DNA of 60,000 nucleotides from Owenia fusiformis (Eukaryota; Annelida; Polychaeta; Sabellida; Oweniidae), in NCBI GenBank assembly GCA_903813345.2, contig CAIIXF020000011.1, forward strand, positions 37,012,062-37,072,061. Direction: 5' to 3'. The number at the start of each line of letters is the position of its first letter. Positions within the stretch are counted from its first letter, which is position 1. Made by a program: the position numbers and the translations under genes. The notes beneath the pieces are model-generated. The model was not told where the DNA came from. It ran no database searches and worked only from the letters and a program-made list of their open reading frames with translations. Of this stretch, positions 12,701-24,700 are shown in pieces.

Positions 12701-15700
12701 GTACTTGTAAAATAACACACATAAAAATGGTGGCTATTTTTCAAAATGGCAGACTCACGGGTTACCATCGAATAATTTTGGCAACGTACCGGAGAACGAC
12801 ATTTTACTAAGAAATGGCAATAATTTAGCACAATATATTTTTTAACTAGAGTTCTATTTTGATTTTGACAAAAGTAAGTATTCCATGCAATAACTATTTC
12901 ATTCATGAGTTTGTAGGAATTCTGTTGGAACCCAGTTCTGATCAAGTACGAAGTTATTGAAATCGGCGCAGACGGACTTTACTCCGAAAGATGGTTTTTC
13001 GATTATAACTTTTCACAACATTTAAGTATAGACTTTTGAAAAAAGTACAGAATAGTCCTTATACTTTTGAATAATTCTGTTATTTCTGATTCACACGACT
13101 CTGATTTGTTTAATTAAAAAAAAGTTTTAAAAATATTACTTAGGAACGTAACCGGAGCTGGGAACGTAACCGGAGCAGATCAGTTGAATTATTTAATCAA
13201 AAAATTAAAATATATGATTTAAAGCACATATACTTATTTAAAAACATACGGGATTGTTCGAATGCGTATTTATTAATATATATGCTTTAAATCATATATT
13301 TTATTTTTTTAAATTATATAATTCAACTGATCTGCTCCGGTTACGTTCCCAGCTCCGGTTACGTTCCTAAATAATATTTTTAAAACTTTTTTTTTAATTA
13401 AACAAATCAGAGTCGTGTGAATCAGAAATAGCAGAATTATTCAATAGTATAAGGACTATTCTGTACTTTTTTCAAAAGTCTATACTTAAATGCTGTAAAA
13501 CGTTATAATCGAAAAACCATCTTTCGGAGTTAAGTCCGACTGCGCCGATTTCAATAACTTCGTACTTGATCAGAACTGGGTTCCAACAGAATTCCTACAT
13601 ACTCATGAATGAAATAACCATTGCATAGAATACTTACTTTTGTCAAAATTAAAGTAGAACTCTAGTTAAAAAATATATTGTGCTAAATTATTGCCATTTC
13701 TTAGTAAAATGTCGTTCTCCGGTACGTTGCCAAAATTATTCGATGGTACCCCGTGAGACTACTCCCCAAAGTTTTATTAGACAATGTGCCATGCTTAAAG
13801 TATTCACATATCAAATATGAACAAAATCGCTCCACTACTTTTCGAGTTATAGTAAAATCGTTAAAATGGTGGCCATTTTTCAAAATGGCCACCTTCTACC
13901 AAAAGTGTCATTAGAAATAGACAGTTTTCAAAATGGTCGTCTTGTACCAAAAGTGTCATAGGACAGAGTGTCATGCTTATAGTATTCACATACCAAATAT
14001 GAACAAAATCGCTCCACTACTTTTCGAGTTATAGTAAAATACATTAAAATGGCGGCCATTTTTCAAAATGGGCACCTTCTACCAAAAGTGTCTTTAGACA
14101 GTGTGCAATGCTTATAGTATTGACATACCAAATATGAACAAAATCACTCCACTATTTTTTGAGTTACAGCAAAAATCGTAAAATGACAAGTAAGGGCCGC
14201 CATTTTTCAAGATGGCTGCCATGTGCTTCTTAAATATCTACATTTGTAGCATTATTATTGTCCTTTATAATTTTTTTACATTTAAAACATATTGCTATTA
14301 CAGTTTTACATATTGCACCTAAATTACTGTAAAATCGTCACTAAAATGGCCGTCATTTTGAAATGAGCGGCCATTTTGAAAATCGGCTTTTGAGCAGAAA
14401 TTCTACCCCCATAGGCTATATTTGTACAAAATATGAACAAAATCGGGCCAACGGTATTTGAGTTATTGGCCGGACGGACGGATGGACGGACGTACGTACG
14501 GACGTACGGACGGACGGACGGACGGATGGACAGACGGACGGACGGACGGACGGAGGCGTTCCCTATATCCCTCCGAACTTCGTTCGATGGGATAATAATA
14601 ATAATAAGGCAGGAATGTAAAATGGGCATTTACATGTAATTAAGAGGATTTCTTCAGATTAACATGTTTGAAGCAAAAAGGATCCATACCCATTAGTGTG
14701 CCTATAAGGACTTAGAAATTTTTGAGTGTGCTTTGCAAGGGTTCACAAACTTTTTTTTACATGCCTTGGGGTCCCCTACAAGAATCTAGGTGTTTTGGAC
14801 ACAATTTGCCTTGGCCGTAGTACTAACTGGAAAGCTTGCAATGACACAAAATAAATAAAATTCAACAAAAAACCTCTAAAATAAGGTCAACATTTTGACC
14901 TGCATAAGCACCTACTCAACTATCATTCCAATACATTTATAGTTTTTCACTAATAATGTACATGTAATTATATGAGGAAATTGATGAATGTAAGCAGTTC
15001 TACTGAATCTAACAGACCAGATGGTGTAAGTACAGAATGCATTGCATTTCAAACTGCATGCAGATCACCTGAATTTGGAATTACATTAACTTATATCTAA
15101 TTTTTTCAAATAATCCTGAGAATCTAATAAAAAAATTACACGTACATTGTAAACAACTTTAAACAGTTAAAGAATTATATTTTTGCTGAAATCACTTCTT
15201 GTAATTTCAAGTTAAGTAAAAACTGTGAAAAAAACTTTGATGTAATCCCAGCTTGACCAGGTCATGACTGGGTCGGAGACTTTATATGCTACCATGCCTG
15301 TTTTTCTATAAGCCAGTAGCTAGCCAGGGCAGAAGCAATGTGCTTATGAATCAAAATTTAAGCAGTTTAGTGATATATAATATTGTAGCATGTGCCGCGT
15401 TGTACATGGTGATGATTGTTAGAATATTATTGTTAAGAAATTTAAATGGTGGCGCCATCTGGAATATTGTGTAATTGTAAATTGTAAAATGGATTCTGGG
15501 ATATATAGACAGGAATAAGTCGTACATAGTGGTACGGACTGTGAAACCTTGTATAAGTATTAGAATAAGGGGTTTATAAGTAAAAAGTGATTTGTACTTA
15601 GGTTTATTAGCAAAAAGATGCAGGATTTAAGTTCTTCACATTTGTAAATTGCAACAAGAACAATATGCACCCATAGGCGGGTAAATGTACAGTTATATGA

Positions 15701-18700
15701 AATTCGCCACTAAATAAGTGAATTTATTGTCACACATAGGCGTGTGCATGTACATGCATATGTTATTGATGCAATAAGGTGGAGTTTCAAAGTTACTTCT
15801 GTTTGTAAGATTGAGTATTGCAGAGTTTGCTAAATTTGATATGAAACTAATGTGAATGCATTCGGGCATAAATTATAATGGCAGGATCTCTGTAGTGGAA
15901 AGCTGAATTTAAACACCTTATAGGGTATAAGTAGGAAAATCAGGATGCAACTACTACACTAAGGGCTGATACTGAGCCGGAGTAGATGCTTTAATTTTAC
16001 TGGTGGTGACGTTATGCAATATGCCCAGACAGGATCGGGGCATAATATCTGGATAAGGAGGACTTCAGCAACCTGCAGGAATTCATATTGGAATTCTTAG
16101 ATTCAAATCTCTCATCAAATAGATCAATTCACTGACAAATATTATTTTATGTGCATTATATACAATTTATTTACAATTCCCCGCCCCCCATTGATTACAT
16201 GTTGGCTTACATCTCGTGTTAAGTTCTCAGCAGATTCTCAGAATACAGGAATTGGTGTCTAATCTGGTCAGTGTTAGAGAAAAGAATCTCCTATCTTATT
16301 CCCGGGCTGTATTTAAATATGCCGCCAAACTAGAGACGAAATAATTCCAAGTTCACAGATCACGCATGCGTATATGTACAATTATTCATATGGTCCTTCC
16401 TTGCGCATGCGTAACTTTATGATTAATTTTAATATTGCGACTTGCGCATGCTCAGCTTTATAATAAATTCTAACATTCTGCCTTGCGCATGCGCATGCGT
16501 TAAGTTAAAGAAAATGGCGGCGCCCATGGAAATATTAAGAATTATGAATTTTTGTCATACATTTGAATATTTGAGACATATACTGACTAGAATGATAGTT
16601 AAATACAATAATAAAGATAGAGAATGGAACATTAAATTGAGAGGCACTAAAAATTATACTGTAGAATACGCAATGACGATAAAATGACACTTAGAATAGA
16701 AATTTAGAGCTAGAAATTATTGAGATGAAAAGTAATTAATGGAAACTCAAAGAACGAAGGTAAGGAACGGGAGGAAATGTAACACAGAGATAATATTATT
16801 CATTCTAATACCCTGCAAATGCTACATTGCCCCCCTCAAAAAAACTCTTCGTCTCGAAGTACCTAAGAAATCATTAATGTTCACTAATAGAATGTAAATT
16901 AATAAATGTCACTAGGCGATGCCTCTTCTTTGTTGGTTGTAGTTGTGTTGTTGGTTGTAGTTGTGTAGTTGGTTGTGTTGACTTCAATTTATTTAATGTT
17001 CAATGTTCATTAGGTTTACCAAACACACTTGTGAGTATTTGTTTGGTTCTTTCCTTCATCATGTTGCACTGGATACCCCTGCTCCGGGTGTCTGCAGGGG
17101 TGTTTATAAGCTGAGTCTCAGGGATAACCTTTGAATTCAATCTCCAGGTTATTTCTATTTCACCATTTTTGAAGGTCACGGATTCCTGGCGGGAGACCCC
17201 GGGGACAAGGTCCACCCTACGGTTGGGCTGCTGCATAGCTGTGAGCCGGATCTTGGCCATTTCTCTGGAGGTATTTGTATTGAGATGACCTTGGGCAGAG
17301 GGCGCCCCCAGGCCAAACAATCGAGGATCTAGTTGGAACTGTTCCCCTGCTCTGAGTGGGGTAGAGCGCTCCAGGGGAATGACCTTCCATGTTGGACGTT
17401 CGGGTTGGGTGAACACCTCCTCGGGCTCAGCTGGGGAGTCCGCAATCCCTTCAGGGATTTCTTGCATGGCTTCCATTAAGCTTTGGAGGGCTGGGTCTAG
17501 CTCCCCCAGGGCCGCCCTCTGGTCTGTCGCAACGGCAACCCTGGGTGCGACGACTTCAGACGCCTCCTCTGCTGCTTTTATCTCATCCAGGACACTGTCC
17601 AGTTCTGCCTCAAGGGCGGGGTCCAACAGTCCCAGAGCCGCCCTCTGGTCTGGGATGATGGCAACTCTGGGCATGGTCCCGGCCCCCTCTTGGCTGTGGT
17701 TGGTTATCACAACACGCCTCTCATCCTGCACGATTGAGAGGATCTCCTGTGGGTTTATGGCTGTCAGGTCGTCCTCTTCGAACCCGAAGTCCAGTCTCGC
17801 GGGAGACTGAAGGGGACTCAGGCTTGGATGCTCCAACACCGGTGAATTACTGGCAACTGGAATCGGCATAACTGCCTCTGTTGTGGCTGCAGCAGTTGGC
17901 ATAATTGCCTCTGTGGTTGTGTGAGGGTGTTTACGTAACAGATGGGCCTTCAGGCCTTTCAAGTACTGGAATTTTTGACCGCAATTGTCCTTGTGGCAGG
18001 TCAGAGGCACTCGGACCTTTGGGTGCCTCCTCTGTTTGTGAGCATGCAACAGTGCCAAGGTGTTGAAATCAAGGTGGCACTTCTCGCACTGCACCGTCTT
18101 TTGCTTGGATGCGTTAGTCGGTCTCCCAACAGGCCTTCTCTCCGGATAGGTTCTTTGTGGATAGTATCTCTCAGGATAGGATCGCTCAGGATAAGTCCGT
18201 CTAGGCTTGGACTTCACAACATGAACCCTGGATTTTAGGACGTTTCCTTCCCTGGAAACATAGGTAAAAGCATCATAAGAATGTGTATCAATTTTATCAT
18301 ATCAGCATATACACATTACATGTATGTTATTCTATTGATTTTTTTTTTAAAGTTAAATTGAAGTTTTCCATTTGTGAATTCCCTCAGGTTTTGGCTGGAT
18401 ATTCAGGACATAATAATATATACTGGAGCAGCATACATATATCATGACACAAAACAAATGTTTTATGATATATGACATTTATTTGCAATTAATACAGTTT
18501 GTTTATTTTATTTCAGATCTAACTGGACAGGAAAATACAATCAGAATTCATCGGAGTGCCACTAATCCCTGCAGTAGGTTCTGGTAGGATCGGCAAATCA
18601 GGTCATTCTGTATGAGTCATTAGGGACGCTGCTGGATTTTGATTGGTCTCTGGAAGTGTCCCCAAAAATGGCTTCAAACGATTATGGTGCACAATCTTCA

Positions 18701-21700
18701 TTTTCCCATCTCGGGATATTTCAAATACTAGATCTGATAATTTCTTCTGTATTTGATAAGGTCCTTCCCACTTGTTCTGTAACTTTGGTGACAGATTTGG
18801 CTTTCTTACTGCAGAGTGCAACCATACTGGATCACCAACTTGATATTTGTTGTAAACAAGCTTGTTGTCATAGTGGTGTTTTTGTTGTCTTGCAGATTTC
18901 TGGAGATTGTGACGAGCCACTTCCTCCACCATCCAGAGAGCGTCTCTAGTTTCAGACACATAGGTCTGATAAACAACCGGATTGTGGCCCTTTGGTGCAG
19001 GTCCCAGGAGCAGATCAATAGGTAACCGCATTTCTCGGCCAAGCATAAGCCTCGCGGGAGAAAATCCAGTGCTCCGATGGATAGAGGAACGATATGAAAA
19101 GAGGACCCATGGAAGCTTCTCATCCCAATCACGTTGGTGCAGGGAAATCACCTTCCGGAGCATCAGTTGAAGGGTGCGGTTCATTCGCTCCAAGCACCCA
19201 TTTGTCTGGGGGTGCATCGTTGTAGTCCTCTTTTTATCGACACCAATCAGAGTGCAGAGTTCTTGGAAGAGTTCTGCCTCAAACTGGCGACCTTGATCTG
19301 TTAACAACTGCAAGGGTACACCGAACCGAGTGATGTAGGAGTGGATAAGTGCTTCGGCTACCGTCTCCGCCGTGATGTCAGCCATGGGTACTGCTTCAGG
19401 CCACTTAGTGAATGAATCCTCAAGTACCAGGATGTACTTGTTATCTTGATAGGTTGGAATCAGCGGTCCCAGAATATCCACACAGAGGCGTTCACCAGGA
19501 GCTCCGACAGGAAAGGACTTCAGTGGAGCTTTAGGCGCCCGGTTCGGATTATTAGCAGCTTGGCATCTGGAACATTGGTTACACCAATTCTCAATATCGG
19601 ATCTGTAATTAGGCCAATAGTATCTGGAACGGACCCTCTCAATAGTTCGAGTGATTCCCATATGTCCCATTGCACCATGTAAGGCATCAAAAGCTGGACG
19701 CTGGAGCTTCCTGGGAAGGATGGATTGCAGTAGGGGTTCATCGAGTGAGGTCCTAGCCTTCCTACAGAGAATTTCATTCTCCACCACCAGAGCATCAAAC
19801 TGTCCCCATAGTTGCTTGTGCAATTGACTAAGAGGAGCAATTTCATCTTGAGAGGGTCTGGTTTTGGATTTCACCCAATTGCAGACTTCACTCAGCACTG
19901 GATCGGTGCGGTTTTCCTCTGCAAGACTGGACATTGGAAGCAACCAATTCTCTTCAGCCCGTCTGGTGGTTACTCTGTTTATGGTAAGCTCAGCATTCTT
20001 CTCTGATTTCCGGACACACTTGTCACAGGGGCCACATGGAATACGGGAGAGGCCATCAGCATTTCCATGTTTGACGCCCGGTCTATGCTCAATGGTGTAG
20101 TCATACGTCCCCAAAATCTCAAGCCACCTGGCCATTTGACCTTCAGGAGATTTAAAGTTGATCAACCAACGAAGACTACTATGATCGGTGCGGATCTTGA
20201 AGTTTACACCATATACATAATGATGAAAATTCTTCAGCGCTAAGATGATGGCCAGGAGCTCACGGCGAGTTACGCAATAGTTACGCTCCGGTCGGCTGAA
20301 CGTATGACTGTAGTAAGCAACAGGCCTCTCAGCTCCATCAAGAATTTGGGACAGCACCGCACCAGCACCAAACGCACTTGCATCAGTGTCAACAATGAAC
20401 GGCACCCCCATCACAGGATACGCTAATACTGGAGCGGTGAGGAGAGCTTCTTTCAGGTCATTAAAGGCAGACTGGCATTCTGGAGACCAGACAAATGTGG
20501 TGTCTTTCTCTGTCAGTCGCACCAATGCTTTGGCTCTATGGGAGAAGTTCCTCACAAAGCGGCGATAATAAGCACACGTTCCCAGGAAACTTCTAACTGC
20601 TTTGACACCGCATGGCACAGGCCATTCTTTAACAGCTTTAACCTTATCAGGGTTGGGCCGGATACCATCTGCAGATACTTGATGTCCAAGAAATGATACT
20701 TCTTCAGTCAGGAAATTGCATTTCTTTGGAGCAATTTTCATTCCGGAACGGTGAATTCGCGACAACACTTCTTCAAGGCGGTCCAGATGTTCGTCAAACG
20801 TGCGGGAGTATACAATGATGTCGTCGATGTAAACCAGGCAAGTCTCCCAATGAAGGCCCTGTAGCACTTTCTCCATCAAACGCTCGAATGTGGCAGGGGC
20901 GTTACATAACCCAAACGGCATTACAGTGAACTGATACAGCCCATTGCCAGCAGAAAATGCGGTCTTCTCAGCATCGTTCGGGTCCATCGGTATTTGCCAA
21001 AATCCGCTCGCCATATCGAGAGAGCTGAAATACCGACTGCCTGAGAGAGCATCTAGGGAGTCATCAATTCGGGGTAATGGATAACTATCCTTCTTGGACA
21101 GATCATTGACCAAACGGAAATCTATACAGAAGCGTACAGTGCCATCTTTCTTCTTACACAGGACTACTGGAGATGACCAAGGACTAGTAGATGGCTCTAT
21201 TATCCCGTTCTTCAGCATACGGTCCACCTCAGCATAGGCAACTTCCCGCTTGTGTAGTGGTAATCTTCGGGGAGGTATCTTCACGGGTCGACTGTTTCCA
21301 GTATCTATGGAGTGAGTTACCAGGTCAGTCTTACCCAAATCAGCCTTGTCTTTAGCAAAAACATGACAGTATTTCATCAGAAGGTTACGTAATTTCAGCT
21401 TCTGTTCTGCATTACAGTGGATGGAACTGCGATCATACAAGTCTCGAAGATGGTCAGGCAGATCACCCCCTAGGTTCACAGCTCGGATATTACAATCAGC
21501 AGACTCACCCGGAGAAACGCATTCTTCCAGGCATTCAACAGGTTCACAAAGGGCAATTGTTGATTCTGACTGGATTTTCAGTGGTTGACTGGTTATGTTG
21601 GCTACTCTGACTGGAACCAGGGGGGAGTGTAAATCAATGACACTTCGTGCCACCAGAAACTCCCGGTCAAGATGAGATGGAGGTTCTAAGACACCAACAC

Positions 21701-24700
21701 TCCCGGAAATATCACCATGGCAACACAGGCGACCTTCAAGGATTGTCTCCGTCATAGGAGGTATCACGGTGGAACCAACAGCGCATACCTTCATTCCTTC
21801 ATTAATCTCACTTTCAAGGAGGCACTCCAAACCAATCCCATCAATGAACAGCTTCCCTGGACCAAAATCAAGTAGACAGGAATGCTGTGACAGGAAATCA
21901 TAGCCTAATATCACTGGAGACTTGATGTCAGCAACGATCATCTGAACTTCTACGCTTCGATCATCAGACAATTTCAGGGAAAAATCAGCAGTGCCCACGG
22001 TGCGGATAACACCATCATTTGCAGATCTCAGACATTGTGGACTCATACTTAGAATAGGCCTCAGGGGGGATTTGAGAGTCTGGTATACCTCAAGGCTCAT
22101 AATACTGGCCTTGGCACCGGAATCTATCAAACATTGGATTGTTTCACCACAAATAACAACTGGCAAACACAATCCATCGTATTTGGTAGAACTCTTGGAT
22201 ATATTTACATGGTTAACATTACTTATGATGTTGATCCCCTCTGGATGGAGGAGCATCTCATGGCCTATTGAGACACTCCGGCTGGGTTTAAAGAAGCTTT
22301 ACTAGAGTTAGGCCATAAATGGGCAGGTCTCTTTTCACGATGATCAGCCTTTATGTGCCCCTTCTCTAAATCATCCTTCCGGATACGGCACCTAGCAACC
22401 TTGTGGAACAGGAGGCCGCAGTAGAAACATCTATCTGAAGCAGGCTTTCGATCAAGGAACTGGGTCATTCTCACGGCTAGGTCCTTAAAGGCTGAAGTTG
22501 ACATTGGATCAGGCTCGGATGACTGAGGATCACTGATGGTGACGGCACGGATCGGTGTGGATGAATCTTCGGCAAACCCTTCCATCTGTAGGGCTGCATC
22601 CAAAGCTTGACGCATGGTAGTCGGGGCTTTGGAGAATATGTGGTAACTCATTTGGCTATCGGTAACTTTGAGGGCATGTTTGAAGGAATCAAGAGCAAAC
22701 TGGTCCCTGGACTCCTCAGGTAAGTGAGGATAACCTAAATTGGCTAAGCGTAAAATGTCATAGCCAAGGGAATTGACGCTTTCACCCTTGTTTTTCAGCC
22801 TCTTTCTCAATTGATTTCTGTATTTTTCTTCTTGGTGGTTGGGATTGAACAGGTCATTCAGGCAGCTAGATACATAATGGTAATCTAGTTTACGTGCAGG
22901 TTCGATGATGTCATACACCTTCTGGGCGTCCCCTTCAAGGCACGTCAACAGCTCAACTGCACGGCGGGGGTCATCCCAACCATTGACATCTGCTATGGTA
23001 TCAAAAGAGAACTTGAACGTTCGCCAACTGGATTTTCCATTATATGGACGGACTTTGTGTTCTTTGCGGGAGGGGGGTTGCATAGTGGCAACAGGCAAAA
23101 ATGGTGTCTGTTTTACTAATGGAACTTCTTTGGGATGAACTCTATGCAACTTGGGGTTGGACATCACACATTGGTCATGACTGGAATTTCTTTGGTTGTT
23201 TTGGTTATTCTGGTTGTTAGTAGTATACATATTATTTACAGCTGCAGCATTTGTATCAATAACACTAATTGTATTTACAGGTGGAGTATTTACATGAGAG
23301 ACAAAGTTCAGCAAACTTCTTGGAGTGCTCACAACCAATGGAGCAGATACAGCAGTAGTGGTGCTTGGCATGCTGGAAACTGGAGGGACATTGCTGTCCG
23401 TTAAATAACTTGAATTGGAGGCTGCTGAAGTATTCTGGAGATTTTGTGGTGTATTACCAGCAGATGCATGATGGCTGAGTAGTTTACTCTCTTCTGCTGA
23501 AAGTTCTGCTTTCCACTGTTGTATTTCAGATAACCGCTTGGATAGCTCTTCCTCCGTGATGTTACACCCACCATCATCTCCATGTTCCGCAACAGTGTCA
23601 TGTTGATCACCGTCAGCAAGATCCTGGATTTCAATGGAATCAGCATCGCTGTTAGTAGGTTTCTGGATCATCATGGAGATTTCACTATCGACTCGGATTG
23701 CCTGAGTCTTCTCAGCCATCTATAAAACAAAACTAAGATGACCTTCGGCGACGCGATTGAAACGGCAAAATTCACCGCACTGGTTAGGGATCCCACCACT
23801 GCCACCAAATGTAGCATGTGCCGCGTTGTACATGGTGATGATTGTTAGAATATTATTGTTAAGAAATTTAAATGGTGGCGCCATCTGGAATATTGTGTAA
23901 TTGTAAATTGTAAAATGGATTCTGGGATATATAGACAGGAATAAGTCGTACATAGTGGTACGGACTGTGAAACCTTGTATAAGTATTAGAATAAGGGGTT
24001 TATAAGTAAAAAGTGATTTGTACTTAGGTTTATTAGCAAAAAGATGCAGGATTTAAGTTCTTCACATTTGTAAATTGCAACAAGAACAATATGCACCCAT
24101 AGGCGGGTAAATGTACAGTTATATGAAATTCGCCACTAAATAAGTGAATTTATTGTCACACATAGGCGTGTGCATGTACATGCATATGTTATTGATGCAA
24201 TAAGGTGGAGTTTCAAAGTTACTTCTGTTTGTAAGATTGAGTATTGCAGAGTTTGCTAAATTTGATATGAAACTAATGTGAATGCATTCGGGCATAAATT
24301 ATAATGGCAGGATCTCTGTAGTGGAAAGCTGAATTTAAACACCTTATAGGGTATAAGTAGGAAAATCAGGATGCAACTACTACACTAAGGGCTGATACTG
24401 AGCCGGAGTAGATGCTTTAATTTTACTGGTGGTGACGTTATGCAATATGCCCAGACAGGATCGGGGCATAATATCTGGATAAGGAGGACTTCAGCAACCT
24501 GCAGGAATTCATATTGGAATTCTTAGATTCAAATCTCTCATCAAATAGATCAATTCACTGACAAATATTATTTTATGTGCATTATATACAATTTATTTAC
24601 AATTCCCCGCCCCCCATTGATTACATGTTGGCTTACATCTCGTGTTAAGTTCTCAGCAGATTCTCAGAATACAGGAATTGGTGTCTAATCTGGTCAGTGT

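Larger units (their letters stand above)
12498..14585. mobile_element. Composite repeat insertion with GGAC tract
   Basis: The partner repeat reads CACTAATAATAATAATAAGG without interruption at 34548-34567, so this block is inserted into an AAT tract. It holds a fold-back element (12751-13760) and then about three units of a repeat with CAAATATGAACAAAATCGCT and CATTTTTCAAAATGGC motifs. It ends in a GGAC-rich tract (14466-14554) and CTCCGAACTTCGTTCGATGG. It has no ORF of note. Confidence 0.65.
12047..15023. repeat. Interspersed repeat, copy 1 (partner at 33343-35509)
   Basis: The outer parts (about 12047-12497 and 14586-15023) are near-identical to 33343-33694, 34475-34766 and 35292-35509. The middle of copy 1 is an insertion of about 2.1 kb that copy 2 lacks. 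Each copy shows the empty site of the other's insertions. Confidence 0.8.

Noticed and set aside
16442-16687. 81-codon antisense frame in each LTR
   Set aside because: It occurs identically in both LTRs only because the LTRs are duplicates. It lies over promoter motifs and is antisense to the element.
17379-17810. 143-codon plus-strand frame opposite ORF3
   Set aside because: It is a shadow of the minus-strand zinc-finger gene, S/A-rich with no domain.
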